The position numbers were made by a program, and so were the translations under genes. From assembly GCF_012584515.1 (NCBI RefSeq), contig NZ_CP051461.1, forward strand, positions 2,165,501-2,229,500: a stretch of 64,000 nucleotides of DNA. Reading direction: 5' to 3'. Of the stretch, positions 1-8,561 are shown piece by piece; position 1 is the first letter of the stretch, and each line of letters begins with the position of its first letter. The DNA comes from Polaromonas vacuolata. Lineage in GTDB: Bacteria; Pseudomonadota; Gammaproteobacteria; Burkholderiales; Burkholderiaceae_C. Below the pieces are notes generated by a model that was not told where the DNA came from, searched no databases, and was given only the letters and a program-made list of their open reading frames with translations.

Positions 1-1
1 G

Positions 2-1060
2 CTGAGCTATTTGTTCTCGGGTATGTTTATCGGCCCTACCAGTCAAGCGCCTAGAGTCGATGAGGCACGCAACGACCAGCTTTATGAGCTAGAAATAGCG
101 CTGCGCGAGATCGCTGTAAACCGCGAGAAATATGGCCAGGACATGCCGCCATGGATTGTTGACCGTACGCTGCGCAACATACTGGTTGACGCAACCGGCA
201 ACACCCATCGCAGCGAGTTCTGCATTGACAAACTTTATTCGCCAGACTCATCCACAGGCCGACTCGGTCTACTCGAATTGCGCGCTTTTGAAATGCCGCC
301 GCATGCGCGCATGAGCATTGCCCAGCAACTACTGCTGCGCGCATTGGTCGCGCGTTTTTGGAAGAAGCCTTACCAGACCCGGCTGACACGCTGGGGGACC
401 GAACTGCATGACCGCTTTTTGCTGCCTAGCTTTGTGCGTATGGACTTTGAGGATGTGCTGACCGAACTGCAAGAGGACGGTTATGCATTTGACATGGCCT
501 GGTTCGAGCCACACCTAGAGTTCCGTTTCCCCATGATTGGCCAAGTCAAGACCCACGGCATAGAACTGACGCTGCGCACGGCGCTAGAGCCTTGGCATGT
601 AATGGGTGAGGAAGGCTCGTCTAGCGGCACTGCACGCTATGTGGACTCATCGCTGGAGCGCGTCGAGGTTCATGTCACCGGCTTAAACGACAACCGCTAT
701 GTGATCACCGTCAACGGCCGCGCATTACCACTGCAAAACACCGGTACTGTTGGGGAACATGTGGCAGGCGTACGCTATAAAGCCTGGAATCCACCCTCCT
801 CGTTACACCCGTCTATCGGTGTGCACGCGCCGCTGACTTTTGACATCGTCGACACCTGGATGGAACGCTCACTAGGCGGCTGCCAATACCATGTTGCCCA
901 TCCGGGCGGGCTGAGCTATGCAACGCTGCCAGTGAACTCTTACGAGGCCGAAAGTCGTCGTTTAAGTCGCTTCTTCCAGATGGGTCACACCCCTGGAAAA
1001 ATGAAAGTTGCACCAGCCGCGCCTAGCCGCGAGTTTCCGTTCACACTGGACTTGCGCTAG
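2..1060 (+). CDS. DUF2126-type transglutaminase-like protein, C-terminal part (5' end outside window)
   Basis: The frame is open from the left edge, so only the last 350 or so residues of a protein that is about 1,100 residues in this family are present. The opening stretch with [15 protein letters not shown] and YELEIAL is typical of the C-terminal DUF2126 region of large transglutaminase-like proteins; the N-terminal catalytic transglutaminase domain lies outside the window. Family knowledge places these proteins beside circularly permuted ATP-grasp and alpha-E proteins in predicted peptide-ligation/modification loci, and exactly such a gene follows 14 bp downstream. The molecular substrate is unknown. 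The TTG at 11 is an internal codon, not a real start. Confidence 0.85.
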   Translation: MSYLFSGMFIGPTSQAPRVDEARNDQLYELEIALREIAVNREKYGQDMPPWIVDRTLRNILVDATGNTHRSEFCIDKLYSPDSSTGRLGLLELRAFEMPPHARMSIAQQLLLRALVARFWKKPYQTRLTRWGTELHDRFLLPSFVRMDFEDVLTELQEDGYAFDMAWFEPHLEFRFPMIGQVKTHGIELTLRTALEPWHVMGEEGSSSGTARYVDSSLERVEVHVTGLNDNRYVITVNGRALPLQNTGTVGEHVAGVRYKAWNPPSSLHPSIGVHAPLTFDIVDTWMERSLGGCQYHVAHPGGLSYATLPVNSYEAESRRLSRFFQMGHTPGKMKVAPAAPSREFPFTLDLR

Positions 1061-1074
1061 GCGATACTGAGTAA

Positions 1075-3984
1075 GTGGAAATACAAAAAAAATTACTCTT
1101 TGATGATGTGCTGGGGGAAGACCCAGCCGAGCTCGCGTCGGAACTGGCCAGACCTGCACAGATCGGCCATTTCGACGAGTTACGCGGCAAGGTGAGACAA
1201 GACTCGCCTCTGCCGGGTGCTCCGCTACAAAACCAGAGCCAGTCGCAAAGTCAGACACAACAGCAGTCGCAGTCGCAGACGCAAACGCAGACGCAGACGC
1301 AGACACAAGCCTCTGCTCCGGCTGAGCCAATCAAAGCGTTTGCACCAATCGCGCCTTTGATGCCGTCAACACAAACGGCTAAAACGCCTGCGCCACTGGC
1401 CAATACCGAACTGACTAAAAACTGGACTGAATTTTTCAACCATTTAGGCACTGACGGCTTTAACGACTTGAGTCGGCGCAACGACAACCTCAAGCGCCAA
1501 ATACGCGACAACGGCGTGACCTACAACGTCTATGCCGATGCCAATGGACCGCAAAGACCTTGGTCGCTGAATTTGTTTCCGTTGATAGTGCCGGCACAAG
1601 AGTGGGCGGTGATTGAAGCTGGCGTAAAGCAGCGCACCCACTTACTCAACAGTGTGATGGCCGATGTTTACGGTCCGCAAACACTACTCGAACGCGGCCT
1701 TTTGCCGGCAGCCTTGGTTCTCGGCAACCCAGGCTATCTGCGCGCCATGCGCGGCAGTAAACCACCGGGCGAGCTGTTTTTACACATCGCAGCCTTTGAT
1801 TTAGCACGCGGACCAGATGGTCGCTGGTGGGTGATCTCGCAACGCACCCAAGCGCCTTCTGGCCTTGGCTATCTGCTGGAGAATCGCTTGAGCGTCTCAA
1901 GTCAGTTTCCCGAGGCTTTTCGGGAAATGCGGGTCCAACGCTTGGCCGACTCCTATAAAACGCTGGTTAGCAATTTGCGTAGACTGAGCCCGAACGGTGC
2001 TCAAAGCCGCATCGTATTGCTCACGCCTGGCCCTTATAACGAGACTTACTTCGAGCATGCTTATCTGGCACGCTATCTGGGTCTAACCTTGGTCGAGGGC
2101 AGTGATTTGATGGTTAGAGATGAAAAGCTTTATCTCAAAACCCTCAAAGGCCTGGAACCCGTGCATGGCCTGCTCAAACGCCTAGACGACGAATTTCTTG
2201 ATCCGCTAGAGCTCAAAGCCGACTCCACCTTGGGCGTACCCGGCCTGCTACAAGCAATACGTGCGGGCAATGTTTTGGTAGCCAACGCGCCTGGCTCGGC
2301 GTTTCTTGAGTCCAGTGCCATTTTGGGATTTTTACCCGCACTATCACGCCATCTTTTGGGCCAGACTTTAAGCTTGCCGTCGCTAGCGACCTGGTGGTGC
2401 GGCGAACAAGCCGTCATGAAAGGCATGCTGGCGCAACTGAAAAACTGTGTAATTAAGCCGACCTATCCCGGCACAGGCATGACCTCAGTCATAGGCCACA
2501 GCTTAAGTCCAACTGACTTAGCTAAATGGGCTGAACGCATAACACGCCAAGGCGAAGACTACACGGTTCAGTCTTATCTGCCCTTGTCACAAAACCCAAC
2601 TTGGCAGGGTGAACGCATCTCACCACGCTCCACAGTGCTGCGTGTGTTTGCACTAGCCGATGGTGAAGGCGGATGGCAGGTCTTACCAGGAGGGCTGGCC
2701 CGACTGGCAGGTAAAAGCGAGAACATTGCATCCATGCAGCGCGGCGGCACCAGCGCTGACGTATGGGCTTTAGGCGGGTTAAAAACCGATTCGACGCGCA
2801 ACCCATCTCCAGCTAAAACGCCAGCAACTGTAGCCACTGCGCCGGCTGACTCGTTGGCACAGAAAGAAACGCCCAAAGCAACTAGCCTGACTGCCACCAT
2901 TGAGCTAGGCTTTACGCCCGCCAATCCACTGCATACCGAGACACAAAAACGCCAAGTCACCAGCCGAGCCGCAGAAAATCTTTACTGGCTAGGCCGTTAT
3001 ACCGAGCGTGCGGAAAATTCGCTACGTTTGGCCCAAATCACGCTGCGATGTCTGAGCGGAGAAGACCAATCATCTCAACCATTGCTGGCCTGGCTTAGCG
3101 AGATGGCGGTTAGCAACGGCCTGGTTAACGACACAGTGCCGCCAGCGACTGAAGCGCTGCGCGTTTTCGAACGCTCACTCATAACAGCGCTAGCCGATAC
3201 TGAAAAAGGCGCTAGCGTAGCGCGTAACTTGAGCGCCATAAAAAATACGGCAGCATCCGTTCGAGAGCGCTTGTCGCAAGAGCAGTGGCACGTGATTGTG
3301 CGAGCAGAACAAGATTTCCTAGCGATTTGCGCCGGTTTCCAAAAAACCACGAAAGACGGCCCACACTCTCTAGAGTATTCCTGCGTGGAGGCGTTGCGCG
3401 CTTTGGAAACCGGTAGTGGTTTTTTAGCCGCGATGACAGGCGCGCAGACCGACCGCATGGTGCGCGACGACGGATGGCGCATGCTCAGCATAGGCCGACA
3501 TATCGAGCGTTTTGCGACTTTGTCAGCAGCACTGGCCACTGGCTTTCGCACCCATGCCGTATTTGATGATGGTGGATTTAATGCCTTATTGGCACTGTTT
3601 GACAGCACCATTACCTTTCACGCCCAATTCCAGCAGCGGCGCGATTTGCCCGCATTGCTAGACTTGCTGGTGCTGGACCGTAACAACCCGCGCTCCCTTT
3701 CTTGGGTGCTGCAAACGCTAAAAGGCAGGCTGGCCAAACTAGAAGCCGGTTCTGCTGAGGATTTAGCAGAATTATTGACCGGCATATCTGACCCCGCAAC
3801 CTGGCATATAGAAGACTTGCTGGCGGTAAAAGAAGATACAAAAGACAGCCCACAGCCCAATATTCATGACAATTTAATCACCCTACTGACCCAATTTCAG
3901 GAATCAGCATTTGCACTATCTGATCGCATCAGTCGGCGCTATTTCAGCCATGCCAGCGCAAGCAATTACAGCGTAGGCACTTAA
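1075..3984 (+). CDS. circularly permuted ATP-grasp / alpha-E domain fusion protein
   Basis: A 969-residue protein with GTG start; a stop immediately upstream in frame (1072-1074) rules out an earlier start. After a short N-terminus comes a Gln/Ser/Thr low-complexity stretch (about residues 53-80), then a circularly permuted ATP-grasp domain (about 120-560, including LLTPGPYNETYFEHAYLAR and GRWWVISQRTQAPSG) and an alpha-E (DUF403) domain (about 625-950, beginning near ENLYWLGRYTERAEN). In many bacteria these are two separate genes; here they are fused. ATP-grasp enzymes form amide bonds through acylphosphate intermediates, and the transglutaminase neighbours on both sides support a role in synthesising or modifying a peptide. 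The substrate is not known. A Ser/Ala/Lys-rich linker (about 565-625) joins the two domains. Confidence 0.88.
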   Translation: MEIQKKLLFDDVLGEDPAELASELARPAQIGHFDELRGKVRQDSPLPGAPLQNQSQSQSQTQQQSQSQTQTQTQTQTQASAPAEPIKAFAPIAPLMPSTQTAKTPAPLANTELTKNWTEFFNHLGTDGFNDLSRRNDNLKRQIRDNGVTYNVYADANGPQRPWSLNLFPLIVPAQEWAVIEAGVKQRTHLLNSVMADVYGPQTLLERGLLPAALVLGNPGYLRAMRGSKPPGELFLHIAAFDLARGPDGRWWVISQRTQAPSGLGYLLENRLSVSSQFPEAFREMRVQRLADSYKTLVSNLRRLSPNGAQSRIVLLTPGPYNETYFEHAYLARYLGLTLVEGSDLMVRDEKLYLKTLKGLEPVHGLLKRLDDEFLDPLELKADSTLGVPGLLQAIRAGNVLVANAPGSAFLESSAILGFLPALSRHLLGQTLSLPSLATWWCGEQAVMKGMLAQLKNCVIKPTYPGTGMTSVIGHSLSPTDLAKWAERITRQGEDYTVQSYLPLSQNPTWQGERISPRSTVLRVFALADGEGGWQVLPGGLARLAGKSENIASMQRGGTSADVWALGGLKTDSTRNPSPAKTPATVATAPADSLAQKETPKATSLTATIELGFTPANPLHTETQKRQVTSRAAENLYWLGRYTERAENSLRLAQITLRCLSGEDQSSQPLLAWLSEMAVSNGLVNDTVPPATEALRVFERSLITALADTEKGASVARNLSAIKNTAASVRERLSQEQWHVIVRAEQDFLAICAGFQKTTKDGPHSLEYSCVEALRALETGSGFLAAMTGAQTDRMVRDDGWRMLSIGRHIERFATLSAALATGFRTHAVFDDGGFNALLALFDSTITFHAQFQQRRDLPALLDLLVLDRNNPRSLSWVLQTLKGRLAKLEAGSAEDLAELLTGISDPATWHIEDLLAVKEDTKDSPQPNIHDNLITLLTQFQESAFALSDRISRRYFSHASASNYSVGT
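1231..1311 (+). repeat. in-frame hexanucleotide-like repeat coding for Gln-Ser / Gln-Thr dipeptides
   Basis: Imperfect six-base units (mostly CAGTCG, CAGACG, CAAACG) are repeated here and encode alternating Gln-Ser and Gln-Thr. Copy-number changes would stay in frame and only lengthen or shorten a flexible linker in the ATP-grasp protein. Confidence 0.8.
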
Positions 3985-3999
3985 CATAGTCATCGCCTT

Positions 4000-4923
4000 A
4001 TGCTGCTCAACCTCATCCACGAAACTCGCTACCACTACACACCTTCGGTAGAAAATGCCCACCATGTGTTGCATCTCAAGCCTGCAAATCAATCTGGCCA
4101 GCAGATACTCAGCCACAGCTTGAGCATAGTGCCAAAGCCAGCAGAGCAGCGCGAAGTCACTGACGTCTACGGCAACAGCAGTACCTTTTTTTCGCTACGC
4201 GGCGAGCACGACAGGCTTTGCGTAATCGCCAACAGCGTCGTCAAAACTAGTGCGGCTCAACCTGCGTCTAGCATGACGGGTTTGGCTTGGGAAAGCGTGC
4301 GCGATCAATTTCGCTATCGCGCAGGCGTGGCCTACAGCAGCGCTTGGGAGTTTTTGTTTGCCTCACCCTATGTGCCTCGCGATGACGCTTTTGTAGCGTT
4401 CGCCCTGCCCAGCTTCACCACTAATCGGCCGCTACCAGAAGCCGCGCATGACTTGATGCAGCGCATACACAGCAGCATGAAATACGAAAGCCACAGCACT
4501 GAAGTCAATACCCCGGCGCTAGAAGCTTTGCGCCAAGGTAAAGGCGTCTGTCAAGATTTTGCCCACATCATGGTGGCCTGCTGCCGCGCCATGGGTTTGC
4601 CGGCGCGCTATGTCAGCGGCTATATGCTGACCCATCCGCCAGCGGGTCAAGCACGACTGATTGGCAGCGATGCCTCGCATGCCTGGGCATCGGTTTATTG
4701 CCCAATGACGGACGGCACCAGTCATTGGTTAGACTACGATCCGACCAACGACAGAGCACCTGGCGAAGATTATGTGACGCTCGCCACAGGTCGAGATTTT
4801 CTCGATGTCTCGCCGCTGCGCGGAGTCATTCGCGGCGGAGCACAACACATACTCACGGTTGCTGTGACAGTCATGCCGTTGGCCAACTTTGCAGATGAAA
4901 CCATCTCTCTAAAAAATTTTTAA
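4000..4923 (+). CDS. transglutaminase-like cysteine peptidase-fold protein
   Basis: A 307-residue protein made of an N-terminal bacterial transglutaminase beta domain (about 1-85) and a catalytic transglutaminase core (about 150-255). The catalytic triad is visible: Cys184 in GKGVCQDFAHI, His227 in SHAWASV and Asp247 in LDYDPTND. No signal peptide or membrane segment is seen, so it is likely cytoplasmic. It starts 15 bp after the ATP-grasp/alpha-E gene and is probably in the same transcript. In this family the core usually hydrolyses or transfers peptide/isopeptide bonds; together with the ATP-grasp ligase it would make or trim a peptide. The exact reaction is unknown. Confidence 0.88.
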   Translation: MLLNLIHETRYHYTPSVENAHHVLHLKPANQSGQQILSHSLSIVPKPAEQREVTDVYGNSSTFFSLRGEHDRLCVIANSVVKTSAAQPASSMTGLAWESVRDQFRYRAGVAYSSAWEFLFASPYVPRDDAFVAFALPSFTTNRPLPEAAHDLMQRIHSSMKYESHSTEVNTPALEALRQGKGVCQDFAHIMVACCRAMGLPARYVSGYMLTHPPAGQARLIGSDASHAWASVYCPMTDGTSHWLDYDPTNDRAPGEDYVTLATGRDFLDVSPLRGVIRGGAQHILTVAVTVMPLANFADETISLKNF

Positions 4924-4943
4924 CCCCCAAAGGAATCCACACC

Positions 4944-5420
4944 ATGAGCCATAACGTTTACGACAAACTCGCCAGCCTCGCGATCACACTGCCACCCGTG
5001 TCCGCACCCGCAGCGGCCTACGTGCCATTCGCCATAAGCGGCAAACTGATATTTTTTAGCGGCCATTTAGCCAAGCAAGATGGCAAGGTATGGGTCGGCC
5101 AATTTGGCAAAAACATCAGCACAGAAGAAGGCAAGCTAGCTGCACGACTGGTGGCAATTGATTTGATGGGCTCACTGCATGCCGCGCTCAGCACTGTTGG
5201 TAAAGACTTAAACAGCGTCACACGGATTGTCAAACTCATGAGTCTGGTCAATTCAACCGGCGACTTTACCGATCAGCATCTGGTGACCAATGGTGCGAGC
5301 GAGCTGTTTGGCGAAGTCTTTGGAAAAGAGATTGGCGCCCATGCCCGCAGCGCTTTTGGAGTGGCACAAATTCCTATGGGCGCCTGCGTTGAAATTGAGA
5401 TGATTGCAGAAATTAGCTGA
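4944..5420 (+). CDS. RidA/YjgF/Rid-family protein
   Basis: A 158-residue protein with the Rid-family fold signature near the C-terminus (ARSAFGVAQIPMGACVEIEM), including the conserved Arg that in RidA binds the carboxylate of enamine/imine intermediates. It belongs to the longer Rid subgroup rather than the canonical 128-residue RidA. A good Shine-Dalgarno (AAGGA) sits before the ATG, and it follows the transglutaminase by 20 bp, so it is likely cotranscribed. Canonical RidA deaminates reactive imines; many paralogues have other or unknown activity, and I cannot tell which applies. Confidence 0.8.
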   Translation: MSHNVYDKLASLAITLPPVSAPAAAYVPFAISGKLIFFSGHLAKQDGKVWVGQFGKNISTEEGKLAARLVAIDLMGSLHAALSTVGKDLNSVTRIVKLMSLVNSTGDFTDQHLVTNGASELFGEVFGKEIGAHARSAFGVAQIPMGACVEIEMIAEIS

Positions 5421-5721
5421 CCAACTGAGCTAACTGTGCCAACAAACCAGCCTTAGCCGCTTGGTGTTGGCGGTACATAAAGACTGGCTATCAAGTGCCT
5501 ATCGACACTCTGTAGCCAAGTCACGGCATTGCGCTAAAACTGAAAAATTAGTGACGCAAATTTCGATTGTTTGTAGTGCACAAAATAATTTAAATTTTTA
5601 TCTTTAAATTAAACAGTCGTATCAACTAAGGCCTGGGTTACATCGCATGACCCAGACCCATTTCCCAACATAAGAATTATGTGTCTTAAAATGTCGCACA
5701 TATTTCATGTGAGTCAAATTC
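5421..5721. other. intergenic region upstream of the pilin operon
   Basis: About 300 bp with no coding potential that I can support. The first part holds the stem-loop described separately; the second half is AT-rich and should carry the promoter of the minor pilin operon. A further inverted repeat (CTGGGTT 5633-5639 with GACCCAG 5649-5655) lies there with no assignable role. No clear sigma54 or sigma70 box was found with confidence. Confidence 0.5.
5438..5471 (+). terminator. stem-loop after the transglutaminase/RidA cluster
   Basis: An inverted repeat begins 18 bp after the RidA-like stop codon: GCCAACA (5438-5444) pairs with TGTTGGC (5465-5471), with a few further inner pairs. There is no strong U-run after it, so this is a possible rather than classical intrinsic terminator. 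Confidence 0.4.
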
Positions 5722-6402
5722 ATGCACGCCTATCTTGCCCAAAATTTCAGACTGAACTACTGCTCGATTAACCACTCAATTTACTATTCGATTAGCCGCT
5801 CAAAAGATAAACAAGATAATGAACCAACGCGGCCCACATACACTTTTAAAAATCTATTTCGGTCTCGCTATAGTCACGGCTTTACGCTAATCGAAACGCT
5901 GATGGTGGTATCCATCACCGCCATCTTGCTGGCCATTACCCTCCCGAGTATGCGCAGCATGATTGAAAAATCTTCAGTCAGCAGCGCTGTCAACGCTTTT
6001 AGCACAGCTGTGAATCTCACCCGTGTTGAAGCCATTAAACGCGGTATTTCAGTGGTCATGTGTCCCAGCACTAATGCAGACACAGCAGATCCTAGCTGTC
6101 TTAGCAATGGCAGCGACTGGAGCGGTGGTTGGATTATTTTTACTGATCGTTTAAAAAGTAATTCATTCTCCAGCGCCAACAGCATCTTGATTCAAGCCCA
6201 AGGCGGCTTAAGAGGCAGCGGTCCCATTACACAAAATCCGATAGCAATTTTGGTCTTTAGACCCAACGGCCTTATGAGCGCTGTAACCAGTGAAATCAGT
6301 TTCGATTCACCCTCAATCAGTAGCGAACAAAAGCGTCGCCTGTGTCTCGGTCCTAGTGGTCGCCCACAGTTAATCAATGATCCCTCAAAGGTCTGCACAT
6401 GA
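5722..6402 (+). CDS. fimT: FimT/GspH-family minor pseudopilin
   Basis: A 226-residue type IV pilin-like protein. The class III prepilin signal is clear: cleavage is expected after Gly53 in HGFTLIETLMVVSITAILL, with the +5 Glu that PilD-processed pilins carry, followed by a hydrophobic helix. The C-terminal half has the GspH/FimT signature GGWIIFTD. The leader before the cleavage site is unusually long (53 residues, against a usual 6-25), but no ATG, GTG or TTG lies in frame between codon 1 and the cleavage site. It heads the minor pilin operon and overlaps pilV by ATGA. Role: component of the priming complex or tip of the type IV pilus. Confidence 0.85.
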   Translation: MHAYLAQNFRLNYCSINHSIYYSISRSKDKQDNEPTRPTYTFKNLFRSRYSHGFTLIETLMVVSITAILLAITLPSMRSMIEKSSVSSAVNAFSTAVNLTRVEAIKRGISVVMCPSTNADTADPSCLSNGSDWSGGWIIFTDRLKSNSFSSANSILIQAQGGLRGSGPITQNPIAILVFRPNGLMSAVTSEISFDSPSISSEQKRRLCLGPSGRPQLINDPSKVCT

Positions 6403-6962
6403 AGCAACTTAAACCGCAAAAAGGCTCATCGCTGATAGAAGTTCTTGTGTCCATTTTGATAGTGTGTCTTGGTTTACTCGGCATGGCGAGCATGGTGGCC
6501 GCGTCAGTCCAATACGTAAAATTAGCCCAATTCCAAACCATTGGCACACAGCTAGCAGAAGCTTATGCAGAGAATTTACGCGCTAACACCAGCGGCTTTT
6601 ATGCTGGCAACTACAACCGATCAATCGCTTACGACGGGGATTCAAGTAACCTAGAAGTACCCACATGCATCATAACTTCGCTTTGCACGCCGAGTGAAAT
6701 CGCCAACATCGACAAGGCAGTATGGCTAAATGATTTACGTCGCCGCTTACCCGCCGGCGGCGCCTATGTTTTACGTGATGAGAACAATACTTTGGCCGCT
6801 GATATATGGATCATGTGGGTCGATCCCAGTCTTGCTTTTAGCATTGGTAATGATTTATCAGTTTCCAGCACTGGTGGTGACCAATGTCCGGCTGCATCCA
6901 TAGCCGGATTAGCAAACACTACGCCCCAGCCGCGCTGCATGTATTTTCGGGTGAGCATATGA
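6399..6962 (+). CDS. pilV: type IV pilus minor pilin PilV
   Basis: A 187-residue protein starting on an ATG that overlaps the fimT stop (ATGA at 6399-6402), so translation is probably coupled. It has a short 9-residue leader ending in Gly and then SSLIEVLVSILIVCLGLLG, with Glu at position 5 of the mature protein: a textbook prepilin signal for PilD processing. Four cysteines in the mature part could form disulfides. Position between fimT and pilW is the standard betaproteobacterial order. PilV is a minor pilin of the complex that primes pilus assembly and carries PilY1. Confidence 0.85.
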   Translation: MKQLKPQKGSSLIEVLVSILIVCLGLLGMASMVAASVQYVKLAQFQTIGTQLAEAYAENLRANTSGFYAGNYNRSIAYDGDSSNLEVPTCIITSLCTPSEIANIDKAVWLNDLRRRLPAGGAYVLRDENNTLAADIWIMWVDPSLAFSIGNDLSVSSTGGDQCPAASIAGLANTTPQPRCMYFRVSI

Positions 6963-7966
6963 ATAAATATTTGACAACTCATTTGCTCTCGCATTTGTCT
7001 GTGCCTAACCAAAATACAAAAAAACCAGTCACAGTAAAAATCCGTCAAACACGAATCAAGCAGCTTGGCATGAGCTTGGTCGAGCTGATGATTAGCATTA
7101 CTTTAGGCTTGGTAGTAGTTGGCTCAATTCTCTCGGTTTACCTCTCGACGGCAAGGAGTAGTCAACAAAATATTGCACTGGCCCGCATGAATGAAGATGC
7201 CGCGATTGCCATGGCCTTTATTGGCAACTACATACGCGTTACCGGCTACAGCCCACCGCAAATATTGGTGACTGCAGCAACCGTCGTCAGTGATGGTGTT
7301 AGCCACTCAGTAGTAGACCGTAATTTCATACAAACAAGCATTCGCGCATGTGACAACGGCTTTACCGATCCAAAGGTCGCATTCGATTTGCTAGCTTGCA
7401 GCGCTACTATTGCGCCCGGAAAATCAGCGCTAGCACTGCGCTTTGAGGGAGACACTGATGACACACAGGGAACCGACACCAACCCGGGTGACTGCCTCGC
7501 CCATCCAGTCAGTGTCACGACTGACTCAAGCATGGGTCAGGCACTTAGTTACAAGCTGATAGACAACCGAATTTTTCTTGCCGACAACACTAATAGCGGT
7601 GCGCCAGAACTCAACTGCATTGGCAATGGCGGAGATGGCGTCACAGCGATCTCGCCACAAGCGCTAATCGAATCGGTTGAATCCATGTTTTTACGCTTTG
7701 GGCTTGCTGATATGGCGGGCAATAAATTAGTCACTAGCTACCTCACGCAGACACAGCTTGAACCGACTAACGCGACTGTCGACACAACTGAGAGCCGCTG
7801 GGGCCGCGTGATTAGCGTAAAAGTCTGCTTGGTTATGCGCAGCCAATACCCTGTACCTGAGGGCGGGGGGAGCTACATTGACTGCGACGGTTTAGCGCAA
7901 ACCTCAAGCGACAAATTTCTGCGCCGCAGCTTTACCAACACCTACACCTTGCGCAACCGAGTTTAA
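6959..7966 (+). CDS. pilW: type IV pilus minor pilin PilW
   Basis: I place the start at the ATG at 6959, which overlaps the pilV stop as ATGA, rather than at the upstream ATG at 6884 that lies inside pilV. This gives 335 residues. The prepilin site follows Gly37 in KQLGMSLVELMISITLGLVVVG, again a rather long leader but with the conserved Glu5. The rest matches the PilW family in length and in having several cysteines. It belongs to the minor pilin/PilY1 priming complex of the type IV pilus. The stop is 6 bp from the pilX start. Confidence 0.83.
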   Translation: MNKYLTTHLLSHLSVPNQNTKKPVTVKIRQTRIKQLGMSLVELMISITLGLVVVGSILSVYLSTARSSQQNIALARMNEDAAIAMAFIGNYIRVTGYSPPQILVTAATVVSDGVSHSVVDRNFIQTSIRACDNGFTDPKVAFDLLACSATIAPGKSALALRFEGDTDDTQGTDTNPGDCLAHPVSVTTDSSMGQALSYKLIDNRIFLADNTNSGAPELNCIGNGGDGVTAISPQALIESVESMFLRFGLADMAGNKLVTSYLTQTQLEPTNATVDTTESRWGRVISVKVCLVMRSQYPVPEGGGSYIDCDGLAQTSSDKFLRRSFTNTYTLRNRV

Positions 7967-7972
7967 ATTGCG

Positions 7973-8545
7973 ATGACTAAAAAAAACTTTTACACCAACT
8001 GGAAACCCAGCCAGCAAAAGCGCGGCACAGTTTTGGCGACGACCTTAATTTTGTTAGTGGTGATGTCTTTAGTGGCAGCTATGGCTTTGAAACATTCAAT
8101 CGCCAGTGAGCAAATCTCTAAGAGCATGCGCACCAGCGCAGTGGCATTGCAAAGCGCAGAAACAGCCTTACGGCAATGTGAAAATGCGATAAAAATCGAC
8201 AGCAACACAATCGAAGGCAGAGCATTGATCAGTCTAGAAATGCCGGACTCGCAGGCCTCAGGCAGTCGTCCTACTCAGTGGAAGCTGCGGACAAACTGGA
8301 CCACCGCGGCCAACTTAAGCAATCGAATTTCGACCAATCTTATAGCCGCTACGGGCATGCGACCCAAGCCTGATGCACGCTGCATGATCGAGAAATTTCG
8401 ACTGCCGCGGCTTGATCCAGACGTAACCCTAAGCGACCCATACCTAATCACTGCGGTGGGCTTTAGTCCGGATTACCAGAGCGATGCAAACGCTAACGGC
8501 ACAGCCGGAAGCGAGGCATGGGTGCAAAGTATTTTTCAACCTTAA
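7973..8545 (+). CDS. pilX: type IV pilus assembly protein PilX
   Basis: A 190-residue protein with an N-terminal PilX_N-type segment: a basic start, then RGTVLATTLILLVVMSLVAA as transmembrane helix and the following SIASEQISKSMR, matching the usual PilX pattern of a helix followed by EE/EQ and a small amphipathic region. The prepilin Glu5 is not obvious. Order and spacing (6 bp after pilW, 16 bp before the pilY1 leader start) place it in the minor pilin operon. PilX helps to connect PilY1 to the pilus tip complex. Confidence 0.8.
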   Translation: MTKKNFYTNWKPSQQKRGTVLATTLILLVVMSLVAAMALKHSIASEQISKSMRTSAVALQSAETALRQCENAIKIDSNTIEGRALISLEMPDSQASGSRPTQWKLRTNWTTAANLSNRISTNLIAATGMRPKPDARCMIEKFRLPRLDPDVTLSDPYLITAVGFSPDYQSDANANGTAGSEAWVQSIFQP

Positions 8546-8561
8546 GTGTGGGATTAACAGC

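Noticed and set aside
1251..1511. Minus-strand ORF over the Gln repeat rich in Cys and Val
   Set aside because: It is the reverse reading of the hexamer repeat; low complexity without other support.
6884..6958. Upstream ATG for pilW at 6884
   Set aside because: It lies deep in pilV; the ATGA overlap at 6959 mirrors the fimT-pilV junction and fits better.
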